NCBI GenBank assembly: GCA_012510745.1
Contig: JAAZHK010000081.1
Location: forward strand, 1-7,633
Source: Mycoplasmatota bacterium
Lineage (GTDB): Bacteria; Bacillota_I; Bacilli_A; RF39; UBA660
DNA: 7,633 nt
Direction of reading: 5' to 3'
The notes under the pieces were generated by a model that was given only the letters and a program-made list of their open reading frames with translations, was not told the origin of the DNA and did no database searches. Both the position numbers and the translations under genes were made by a program. Shown here piece by piece: positions 1 to 5,552 of the stretch. Within the stretch, counting starts at the first letter, position 1, and every line of letters begins with the position of its first letter.

Positions 1-1239
1 GCTGGTAATGGTGGTAATGGTTGCTTAGCTTTTCGTAGGGAAAAACATATTTCAATGGGTGGACCATACGGTGGTAATGGTGGTAAAGGTAGCGATATTA
101 TATTTAAAGTAGATACCGGTCTTAGAACTCTTTTAGATTTACGTTATCAAAAGATTATTAAAGGCAAAAAAGGCGAAAATGGTTTAGGTAAAAATCAACA
201 CGGTGCTAGCGCTAAAGATATTGTTATAAAAGTACCACAAGGCACAGTCGTTACTGATATAGATACCGGTCTTATTTTAGCCGATTTAAAGAATATCAAT
301 GATCAAGCTACTATTGCAAGTGGAGGAAGAGGCGGAAGGGGTAATACTGCTTTTAAAACTCAATCTAATCCAGCTCCTAATTTTTCAGAAAATGGAGAAC
401 CTGGTGAAGAAAGAAACATTAAGGTAGAATTAAAGCTATTAGCAGATGTTGGCTTAGTAGGTTTACCTAGTGTTGGTAAAAGTACTATCCTTTCTAAAGT
501 ATCAAGATCTAATCCTAAAATAGCAGCCTATCATTTTACTACTTTAAGTCCTAATTTAGGTGTTGTAAAAACTTTAGATAACCGGACTTTTGTTTTGGCT
601 GATTTACCAGGATTAATAGAAGGAGCATCAAAAGGAGAAGGATTAGGAGATAAATTTCTTCGCCATATTGAAAGAACAAGAATAATAGCACATGTCGTTG
701 ATATGTCAGCTTATGAAGGAAGAGACCCTTTTGATGATTATGTAACTATTAATAAAGAACTTGCAAGTTATAACTTACGTTTATTAGATAAACCAGAAAT
801 AATTATTGCTAATAAAATGGATGGAGAAGAAGCTAATAATAATTTACAAGAATTTAAGACTAAAATAGATAAAAGAATTTTTCCAATAAGTGCAATTAAT
901 AATCAAGGTTTAGACGAAGTAATGATGTATTTAATGGATTTACTAGAAGAAATTCATGAGGAACCTCTTTATGAAGAAGATGCCTTTGAAAGTCATGTGT
1001 TATATAAATTTAAAACAGAAACACCGTATAAGATTTATAAAGAAGGAGATATTTTTATAATTAAAGGAGCAGAAATAGAAAAACTGTTAAAAATGACTAA
1101 TTTTTCTTCATCAGAAGCTGCTATTCGTTTTGCTAGAAAATTAAGAAAAATGGGCATAGATGATAAATTAAGAGAAATGGGTGCTGAAGAAGGCGATAAA
1201 GTCCAAATTTTAAACTTTACTTTTGATTTTACATATTAA
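1..1239 (+). CDS. obg: GTPase Obg (CgtA), 5' end cut by the window
   Basis: Essential P-loop GTPase that associates with the large ribosomal subunit and, in the family, links ribosome maturation to stress and nutrient state. The frame is open from base 1 and its first residues (AGNGGNGCLAFRREK) are the start of the glycine-rich Obg fold. The ATG at 55 is therefore internal, and about 11-12 N-terminal residues lie outside the window. The Obg fold runs to about base 430. The G domain shows G1 GLPSVGKS (460-483), a G2 region with FTTL, G3 DLPG (601-612), G4 NKMD (811-822) and G5 SAI (about 892). A C-terminal OCT domain (about 976-1225) ends with the usual aromatic/acidic FDF-type tail. Length is normal (412 visible residues). 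Glycine codons shift from mostly GGT in the first 300 bases to mostly GGA later. A terminator follows the stop codon directly. The assignment is firm. Confidence 0.97.
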   Translation, partial: AGNGGNGCLAFRREKHISMGGPYGGNGGKGSDIIFKVDTGLRTLLDLRYQKIIKGKKGENGLGKNQHGASAKDIVIKVPQGTVVTDIDTGLILADLKNINDQATIASGGRGGRGNTAFKTQSNPAPNFSENGEPGEERNIKVELKLLADVGLVGLPSVGKSTILSKVSRSNPKIAAYHFTTLSPNLGVVKTLDNRTFVLADLPGLIEGASKGEGLGDKFLRHIERTRIIAHVVDMSAYEGRDPFDDYVTINKELASYNLRLLDKPEIIIANKMDGEEANNNLQEFKTKIDKRIFPISAINNQGLDEVMMYLMDLLEEIHEEPLYEEDAFESHVLYKFKTETPYKIYKEGDIFIIKGAEIEKLLKMTNFSSSEAAIRFARKLRKMGIDDKLREMGAEEGDKVQILNFTFDFTY

Positions 1240-1260
1240 AAAGACTTTACGTCTTTTTTA
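1238..1260 (+). terminator. Intrinsic terminator of obg
   Basis: A perfect 8-bp stem, AAAAAGAC (1238-1245) with GTCTTTTT (1251-1258), closes a 5-base loop (TTTAC) and overlaps the obg stop codon. The T-tract lies largely within the right arm. The stem is AT-rich, as expected in this genome. The next promoter begins immediately afterwards. Confidence 0.8.
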
Positions 1261-1289
1261 TTGTCAAAATATGTTTTTTATTGTAGAAT
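1261..1289 (+). promoter_or_regulatory. Sigma-A-type promoter of the NPKTG surface-protein gene
   Basis: The -35 is TTGTCA (1261-1266, 5 of 6 to consensus), the spacer is exactly 17 bases, and the -10 is TAGAAT (1284-1289, 5 of 6). A start of transcription near 1296 would give a leader of only about 18 bases, containing AGGAGA (1300-1305) 8 bases before the ATG at 1314. Confidence 0.65.
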
Positions 1290-1313
1290 GAAATATAGTA
1301 GGAGAATAAAGAA

Positions 1314-2135
1314 ATGAAAAGAAAGATAAAAATATTATATTTACTAGTGTTATTACCATTATTAATACCTTTAAAAACAAATGCTTTAACAGGATTAATT
1401 GGTATAAATTGTAATAAAACAGGAATGTCAGTAAATGCTGAGGCTGTTTGTACAATAACTGGAACAGTAGGAGCAACAGAAAAAGTATCGGCTCTGAAAC
1501 TTGTAATAAGTGTAAATAACAACTTAGAAGTAGTTAGTTTTGTAACAAATTCTATATGGCAAGGAGATCATGATTATACTAATTTAAACTTATATACAGA
1601 TTCAAACAAATCAGGAACATTTAATATAGGTCAATTAACAGTTAGAGCTAAATCAAATGCAACAGTAGGCCAAAATGGAATAATAAGTGTAACAGATGTT
1701 GTATTCAATGATGAAAACTTTGAGAAAATAAATATAGAAAGTGTAACTCAAAATTTAAAAGTTCTTTCTAGTATAGATACCTTATCAAGTTTAACAATAA
1801 CAGAAGAAACAATAGAATTTAATGCGGATACCCTAACTTATGATTTAACAATCGATAAAGAAAGTATAACGATAGAAGCAACAGCAACAGATAGTAATGC
1901 AACAGTAGAAGGAACTGGTATAAAGACTTTAAAACACGGAACAAATGAATTTCAAATAATTGTAACAAGTGAAGGTGGAACATCCAAAATATACACATTA
2001 AATATTAATAGACCAGGTGGAGTTAAAACAGAAGAAAATCCCAAAACGGGATCTAATTATTCATCAATAATAGTAGTTATAACAACATTAGGAGTAGGAA
2101 TATATCTTTTTATAAAAAAACCTCGAAAAATTTAA
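1314..2135 (+). CDS. Secreted surface protein with cohesin-like and cadherin-like domains and an NPKTG sorting signal
   Basis: A 273-residue exported protein. Residues 1-24 form a signal peptide: basic KRKIK, a hydrophobic core, and likely cleavage after TNA. Residues 26-150 look like a cohesin-type beta-sandwich, a scaffolding or adhesion fold, with alternating beta strands and a G-Q-L-T-V strand near 106. Residues 155-233 match the cadherin-like beta-sandwich pattern (L-x-x-L-T-I start, T-Y-D-L-T-I strand, H-G-T-N-E-F turn, K-I-Y-T-L-N-I end). The C-terminus has NPKTG (242-246), a membrane helix (about 250-267) and a basic KKPRK tail, which is the layout of a sortase substrate. C33 and C46 could form a disulfide. 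Start: AGGAGA lies 8 bases upstream. The gene is monocistronic. Codons are biased to A-ending forms (GTA, ACA, ATA, GGA) more than in ruvA or the pilin gene. Binding partner and exact role are unknown; the sortase would have to be encoded elsewhere. Confidence 0.85.
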   Translation: MKRKIKILYLLVLLPLLIPLKTNALTGLIGINCNKTGMSVNAEAVCTITGTVGATEKVSALKLVISVNNNLEVVSFVTNSIWQGDHDYTNLNLYTDSNKSGTFNIGQLTVRAKSNATVGQNGIISVTDVVFNDENFEKINIESVTQNLKVLSSIDTLSSLTITEETIEFNADTLTYDLTIDKESITIEATATDSNATVEGTGIKTLKHGTNEFQIIVTSEGGTSKIYTLNINRPGGVKTEENPKTGSNYSSIIVVITTLGVGIYLFIKKPRKI

Positions 2136-2160
2136 AAAGAATAATTTAATTATTCTTTTT
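2134..2160. terminator. Bidirectional terminator shared by convergent genes
   Basis: AAAAAGAATAA (2134-2144) pairs perfectly with TTATTCTTTTT (2150-2160), extendable by one T-A pair. The hairpin overlaps the plus-strand stop codon (2133-2135). The DUF192 stop codon (2146-2148, minus strand) lies in its loop. The A-rich left arm gives a U-tract on the minus strand and the T-rich right arm (through 2162) gives one on the plus strand, so it can serve both genes. Confidence 0.75.
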
Positions 2161-2478
2161 TTCTATTACTAATATATCACCGACTTTTAAGTTGTCAATG
2201 GAATTAAGAGGTAATTCATATGTATAGTAAACTTTTCTTTTCGGCCAAATAATTCGTTCTGATTTTAATTTAGGGTAAAGTTTAATAATTTTATTATTTT
2301 TATCAGTCATTATAACATCTATAGATTGACACATAAAATAAGTGTGAATACTTCGACATTTTTCAAATAAAAGCCCTTCTTTAATTGGCTCAAACATAAA
2401 CATTAAACCTTTTAAACGATCTATAAATTTAATTGCTTTATTAATTTTAATTTTATTATTATTAATTACTAAATACAT
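2146..2478 (-). CDS. DUF192 family protein
   Basis: A 110-residue small single-domain protein of the DUF192 family (PF02643), biochemical function unknown. Family hallmarks visible are R-L-K-G-L-M (21-26), GLLF (35-38), C-R-S-I-H-T-Y-F-M (41-49), IDVIMTD (53-59), YELP (87-90) and KVGD (98-101), in the standard order and spacing. There is no signal peptide or membrane segment, unlike the many exported members, so it is predicted to be cytosolic. C41 and C50 bracket the conserved SIHT segment; the family often has arginine where C50 lies. Start: GGTGAT (2484-2489, minus strand) lies 5 bases before the ATG. The gene is transcribed alone, divergent from the pilin-like gene and convergent with the NPKTG gene. 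From memory, DUF192 genes occur near Tad/Flp pilus genes in other phyla, so its position beside an Flp-like gene may be functional; that link is inference. Confidence 0.88.
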   Translation of the reverse strand: MYLVINNNKIKINKAIKFIDRLKGLMFMFEPIKEGLLFEKCRSIHTYFMCQSIDVIMTDKNNKIIKLYPKLKSERIIWPKRKVYYTYELPLNSIDNLKVGDILVIEKKNN

Positions 2479-2495
2479 TAATTATCACCAAATAT

Positions 2496-2524
2496 AATAT
2501 AACATATCTATATTTAATTGACAA
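2496..2524 (-). promoter_or_regulatory. Promoter of the DUF192 gene, minus strand
   Basis: Read on the minus strand, TTGTCA (2524-2519) is followed after exactly 17 bases by TATATT (2501-2496). Transcription would start near 2489, leaving a leader of about 11 bases that begins at the Shine-Dalgarno. The -35 overlaps that of the divergent pilin promoter. Confidence 0.55.
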
Positions 2525-2546
2525 ATAATAAAATAAATTATAAACT
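2518..2546 (+). promoter_or_regulatory. Promoter of the pilin-like gene
   Basis: A perfect consensus -35, TTGACA (2518-2523), is followed by either TAAACT (2541-2546, 17-base spacer) or TATAAA (2539-2544, 15-base spacer). The resulting leader would be about 18 bases. The -35 bases are shared with the opposing DUF192 promoter, so the two polymerases should compete for the site. Confidence 0.6.
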
Positions 2547-2570
2547 ATATTTAGGATGGTTGGTGGTTAA

Positions 2571-2768
2571 ATGAAATTTTTAAATAACAAAGCCCAAGCA
2601 CTAGTTGAATATGTTTTAATAATTGCACTGGTATCTGTTATTATATTTACAGCAGTTAATTTTTTAGGAGCATATATTAAAGATTCTATTACTAAAACAA
2701 GTTGTTCATTAGTAGGTCAAAAGTTTATTCCTGGTAATAAAGTTGGCGAAGGAGTTTGTCAAGATTAA
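2571..2768 (+). CDS. Flp/Tad-type (type IVb) pilin-like protein
   Basis: A 65-residue protein with Flp-type pilin architecture. A short basic leader (MKFLNNKA) precedes QALVEYVLII, the class signature with Glu at +5 and Tyr at +6 if a prepilin peptidase cuts after A8. Most Flp prepilins have Gly at -1, so Ala is a mild deviation. One hydrophobic helix spans about 10-33. The C-terminal 30 residues are polar and carry two cysteines, C45 and C63, which could close a small disulfide loop reminiscent of the D-loop of larger type IV pilins. Start: the ATG at 2571 follows the G-rich stretch GGTTGGTGG (2558-2566). The gene has its own promoter with a perfect -35 and a strong terminator, an arrangement suited to an abundant structural subunit. 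No Tad ATPase, platform protein or prepilin peptidase is in the window. It could instead be a pseudopilin or a small membrane protein captured from such a system. Confidence 0.8.
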   Translation: MKFLNNKAQALVEYVLIIALVSVIIFTAVNFLGAYIKDSITKTSCSLVGQKFIPGNKVGEGVCQD

Positions 2769-2769
2769 T

Positions 2770-2792
2770 AAAAGGCTGTAGGCCTTTTTTTT
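2770..2792 (+). terminator. Intrinsic terminator of the pilin-like gene
   Basis: AAAAGGC (2770-2776) pairs with GCCTTTT (2782-2788) around a TGTAG loop, followed by an unbroken T-tract (2785-2792). It begins 1 base after the stop codon and has the most GC-rich stem among the terminators in this window. The ruvAB promoter starts 2 bases later. Confidence 0.85.
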
Positions 2793-2793
2793 A

Positions 2794-2822
2794 TTGACTA
2801 TAAAACAAATGTTTGTTAATAT
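2794..2822 (+). promoter_or_regulatory. Promoter of the ruvA-ruvB-queA operon
   Basis: TTGACT (2794-2799, 5 of 6 to consensus), a 17-base spacer and TAATAT (2817-2822) form a plausible promoter. TATATT at 2820-2825 is a competing -10 with a 20-base spacer. The leader to the ruvA ATG is about 16 bases and holds AGGTGAT (2835-2841). The spacer contains the LexA-like palindrome annotated separately. Confidence 0.6.
2802..2815. promoter_or_regulatory. Candidate LexA (DinR/SOS) operator in the ruvAB promoter
   Basis: AAACA-AA-TGTTT (2803-2814) is a perfect 5-bp inverted repeat with a 2-base spacer. Aligned to the Gram-positive SOS box CGAACATATGTTCG, the 14-mer at 2802-2815 matches 10 positions and keeps AAC-N4-GTT exactly. 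It lies wholly between the -35 and the -10, where bound LexA would block polymerase. ruvAB is a known SOS operon in Bacillus. In AT-rich DNA such a match can occur by chance, so position and context carry much of the argument. Confidence 0.5.
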
Positions 2823-2844
2823 ATTATTAAGGTCAGGTGATTAA

Positions 2845-3393
2845 ATGTACAATTACATAATAGGTAAAATAAATAATATTGAAAATAATTTTATTATATT
2901 AGAAAATAATGGTATTGGCTATCAAATATTTGTTGCTAATCCTTATGCTTTTGAAATAGAAAAGGAATATCAAGTTTATATTTATCAATATATTAGGGAA
3001 GATGAAAATACTTTATATGGGTTTAAGACTTTAGAAGAAAAATCTTTGTTTTTAAAGTTAATAAGTGTAAAAGGATTAGGTCCTAAAATAACTTTACCTA
3101 TTTTATTAGGCAGTATTGATGGCGTAATTGATGCGATTAATAGAGAAAATGTTTTATATTTAACAAAATTTCCTAAGATAGGAGATAAATTAGCGCGTCA
3201 AATTATTTTAGATTTAAAAGGAAAATTAAAAACAATAGATAATGTTATTGATAATAGTAAAGATGAAATTATCAATGTTTTAAAGAATTTAGGTTATAAA
3301 GATAAAGAAATTCAAGGCGTTATTAATCAAATAAGTAATAATATAAGTATTGAAGAACAAATAAAAGAAGCTTTAAAATTAATGCTTAAATAA
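2845..3393 (+). CDS. ruvA: Holliday junction branch migration protein RuvA
   Basis: A 182-residue DNA-binding subunit of the RuvAB branch-migration complex. RuvA tetramers hold the four-way junction and load RuvB rings. The N-terminal OB-fold domain (1-62) starts MYNYIIGKI, shows NGIGYQI and ends with the acidic pin region REDENTLYGF (51-60). Two helix-hairpin-helix motifs follow: SVKGLGPK (74-81) and FPKIGDKLARQI (109-120), then LDLKGKL. The C-terminal RuvB-binding domain covers about 136-182, after a short linker, which explains a length slightly below the usual 190-200. Start: AGGTGAT lies 3 bases before the ATG, a tight spacing. ruvB begins 11 bases after the stop codon. Transcription is probably under LexA control (palindrome at 2802-2815). 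Confidence 0.96.
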   Translation: MYNYIIGKINNIENNFIILENNGIGYQIFVANPYAFEIEKEYQVYIYQYIREDENTLYGFKTLEEKSLFLKLISVKGLGPKITLPILLGSIDGVIDAINRENVLYLTKFPKIGDKLARQIILDLKGKLKTIDNVIDNSKDEIINVLKNLGYKDKEIQGVINQISNNISIEEQIKEALKLMLK

Positions 3394-3404
3394 AGGAGAT
3401 AATT

Positions 3405-4409
3405 ATGGATGAAAGGGTTATAACAAATCATCAATTAGCAGAAGATACTTTTGAAACAAGTCTTAGACCTAATCGAATAGATGAATATATTGGTCAAACT
3501 GATGTTAAAGAGAATTTAAAAATTTTTATAAAAGCTGCTAAAATAAGAGAAGAAGTTTTAGATCATGTTTTATTATATGGTCCACCAGGTTTGGGAAAAA
3601 CAACTTTAGCTTTTATAATTGCTAATGAATTAGGAAGTGATGTAAAAACAATTAGTGGTCCTTCTATAGAAAAAAGTGGAGATTTGGCGGCTGTACTTTC
3701 TAATTTAGAATCAGGGGATGTTTTATTTATTGATGAAATACATCGTATTCCTAGATTTATAGAAGAAATATTATATTCAGCTATGGAAGATTTTTCTTTA
3801 GATATTATTATTGGTAGTGATGGTAATAGTCGTAATTTAAAAATAGATTTACCTCCCTTTACCTTAGTAGGTGCTACAACTAGAGCGGGAGATTTATCTG
3901 CTCCTTTAAGAGATCGTTTTGGAATAGTAAGTAAACTACAATATTATAATACAGAAGAATTAACAACAATTGTGAAACGAACCTCTAGAGTTTTAGATAT
4001 TACAATAGATGATGAGGCAGCTTCTGAGTTAGCTAGTCGTAGTCGTGGTACTCCAAGAGTTGCTAACCGTTTATTTAAAAGAGTTCGGGACTTTGCATTA
4101 GTAAAAGGAAATGGTCATATTAATAAAGAAATTACTTATCAAGCTTTAGATGCTTTAAAAGTAGATAAATTAGGTCTTGATGATACTGATTATCAATTAT
4201 TAAAAGCTATTATTGAAAAATTTAATGGTGGTCCTGTTGGAATAGAGGCAATTTCAGCATCTATTGGTGAAGAAGTAACCACTATTGAAGATGTTTATGA
4301 ACCTTATTTATTGCAAACAGGATTATTAAAAAGAACAACTAGGGGGAGAGTTGCAACTGATGCTGCTTATGAACATTTAAAAATTGCAAAGGAAGGAACA
4401 TTGTTTTAA
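3405..4409 (+). CDS. ruvB: Holliday junction DNA helicase RuvB
   Basis: A 334-residue AAA+ motor ATPase. Hexameric rings flank RuvA and pump DNA through the Holliday junction. Motifs are Walker A GPPGLGKT (59-66), Walker B DEIHR (110-114), sensor 1 in GATTR (156-160), and the arginine-finger segment APLRDRFG (166-173). A lid domain contains SRGTPRVANR at about 213-222, where sensor 2 lies. The C-terminal winged helix includes GGPVGIEAIS, EDVYEPYL and KRTTRGR, with normal residues throughout. The family often has Leu in the RAGLLS segment; here it reads RAGDLS. The Shine-Dalgarno AAAGGAGAT overlaps the ruvA stop codon, indicating translational coupling in one operon. Length matches the family. 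Confidence 0.97.
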   Translation: MDERVITNHQLAEDTFETSLRPNRIDEYIGQTDVKENLKIFIKAAKIREEVLDHVLLYGPPGLGKTTLAFIIANELGSDVKTISGPSIEKSGDLAAVLSNLESGDVLFIDEIHRIPRFIEEILYSAMEDFSLDIIIGSDGNSRNLKIDLPPFTLVGATTRAGDLSAPLRDRFGIVSKLQYYNTEELTTIVKRTSRVLDITIDDEAASELASRSRGTPRVANRLFKRVRDFALVKGNGHINKEITYQALDALKVDKLGLDDTDYQLLKAIIEKFNGGPVGIEAISASIGEEVTTIEDVYEPYLLQTGLLKRTTRGRVATDAAYEHLKIAKEGTLF

Positions 4410-4418
4410 GGGAAAAAT

Positions 4419-5444
4419 ATGAATACAAATGATTTTGATTTTATATTACCAGAATATTTAATTGCCCAGCATCCTATTAATAAACGTGATGAATCACGTT
4501 TATTAGTTTTAGATAAATCAACAGGAGATATAAAGCATTGTCAATTTAAAGAAATTATTAATTTTCTTCATCCAAATGATGTTTTAGTATTAAATAATAC
4601 TAAAGTAATACCTGCTAGAATAATAGGAATAAAAGAAGAAACAAAAGCTGTCATTCAATTGTTATTATTAAAAGACCAAGGAAATAATCAATGGGAATGT
4701 TTAACAAAACCAGCCAGAAGAGTTAAGGTGGGAACAATTATTTCTTTTGGGAATGGAAAATTAAAAGCTAAATGCTTACAAGAATTAGATGAAGGTATTA
4801 GAGTATTTACTTTAATTTATGAAGGCATTTTATATGAAATTTTAGATGAATTAGGTAGTATGCCTTTACCTCCCTATATTCACGAAAAAATAACTAAAAA
4901 AGATCGTTATCAAACAGTTTATGCTTCTACCTTAGGTAGTTCAGCAGCACCTACAGCAGGATTACATTTTACTAAAGAATTACTTGATGAAATAGATCGA
5001 AAAGGTATTAAAATATGTTTTGTTACTTTACATATTGGATTAGGAACTTTTCGTCCAGTAACAGTAACTGATGTAACAAAACATGTTATGCATAGCGAAT
5101 ACTATGAAATGGATACTCAAACGGCTAATATTTTAAATGCTGCTAAAAGTAATAATTACAATATTATAAGTGTAGGAACTACAACCACTAGAACGTTAGA
5201 GACCATTATTAATAAATACGATAAATTTAAAAGTTGCTCGGGATGGACTGATATTTTTATTTATCCAGGATATAAATTTAAAGCAGTAGATCAATTAATC
5301 ACTAATTTTCATTTACCAAAATCAACTTTATTAATGCTTGTTAGTGCATTATCTAGTAAAGAAAAAATTCTTAATGCTTATGATGAAGCTATTAAAAAAA
5401 ACTATCGTTTTTTTTCATTTGGAGATTCAATGTTTATTAAATAA
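4419..5444 (+). CDS. queA: S-adenosylmethionine:tRNA ribosyltransferase-isomerase QueA
   Basis: Transfers and isomerises the ribosyl moiety of S-adenosylmethionine onto preQ1 at the wobble base of GUN-anticodon tRNAs, giving epoxyqueuosine in the cytosol. The 341 residues are full length. Signature segments in order are DFILPEYLIAQHP (7-19), VLNNTKVIPARI (57-68), GSMPLPPYI (146-154), RYQTVYA (163-169), AAPTAGLHFT (176-185), LHIGLGTFRPV (204-214), MHSEYYE (224-230), VGTTTTRTLE (252-261), TDIFIYPGY (277-285), NFHLPKSTLLMLV (296-308) and FFSFGDSMFI (331-340). It starts 9 bases after ruvB; AAGGGA overlapping the ruvB stop codon is a modest ribosome binding site. In Bacillus queA is followed by tgt; here a terminator follows, so tRNA-guanine transglycosylase must be encoded elsewhere. 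Confidence 0.97.
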   Translation: MNTNDFDFILPEYLIAQHPINKRDESRLLVLDKSTGDIKHCQFKEIINFLHPNDVLVLNNTKVIPARIIGIKEETKAVIQLLLLKDQGNNQWECLTKPARRVKVGTIISFGNGKLKAKCLQELDEGIRVFTLIYEGILYEILDELGSMPLPPYIHEKITKKDRYQTVYASTLGSSAAPTAGLHFTKELLDEIDRKGIKICFVTLHIGLGTFRPVTVTDVTKHVMHSEYYEMDTQTANILNAAKSNNYNIISVGTTTTRTLETIINKYDKFKSCSGWTDIFIYPGYKFKAVDQLITNFHLPKSTLLMLVSALSSKEKILNAYDEAIKKNYRFFSFGDSMFIK

Positions 5445-5478
5445 AGATAACGTTTATAAAATGATACGTTATTTTTTT
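5443..5478 (+). terminator. Intrinsic terminator of ruvA-ruvB-queA
   Basis: ATAACGT (5447-5453) pairs perfectly with ACGTTAT (5466-5472) across a 12-base loop. The stem can be extended outward by a G-T and three A-T pairs (5443-5446 with 5473-5476). The T-tract is 5472-5478. It begins at the queA stop codon and closes the operon. Confidence 0.7.
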
Positions 5479-5486
5479 ACAATCAT

Positions 5487-5514
5487 TTGACATTTTAAAA
5501 TTGTCTAATATACA
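5487..5514 (+). promoter_or_regulatory. Promoter of the muramidase gene pair
   Basis: Consensus TTGACA (5487-5492) is followed after 16 bases by TATACA (5509-5514), giving a leader of about 30 bases with AGGAGA (5539-5544) 8 bases before the ATG. An alternative pair, TTGTCT (5501-5506) with GATAAT (5522-5527), has a 15-base spacer. Confidence 0.5.
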
Positions 5515-5552
5515 CAACTATGATAATATATAAATAATAGGAGAATGATAAA

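Noticed and set aside
55..57. ATG at 55 as the obg start
   Set aside because: The 18 codons before it are open and encode the conserved glycine-rich Obg beginning (GNGG, FRREK), so the true start is upstream of the window.
4..96. Repeats of GGTAATGGTGGT
   Set aside because: They encode the glycine-rich loops that all Obg proteins have; not a separate repeat element.
1263..1276. A second LexA-like palindrome (AAAATATGTTTT) in the NPKTG gene promoter
   Set aside because: It lacks the AAC half-site, is an imperfect inverted repeat and is easily produced by A/T runs.
1247..1522. Minus-strand open frames of 91 and 70 residues opposite the start of the NPKTG gene
   Set aside because: They lie opposite a well-supported signal-peptide gene and its promoter, have low-complexity hydrophobic translations and show no family motif.
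2556..2570. Four-codon mini-frame (ATG GTT GGT GGT TAA) directly before the pilin ATG
   Set aside because: It could be a leader peptide, but it coincides with the region that must serve as ribosome binding site and has no Shine-Dalgarno of its own. Chance is more likely.
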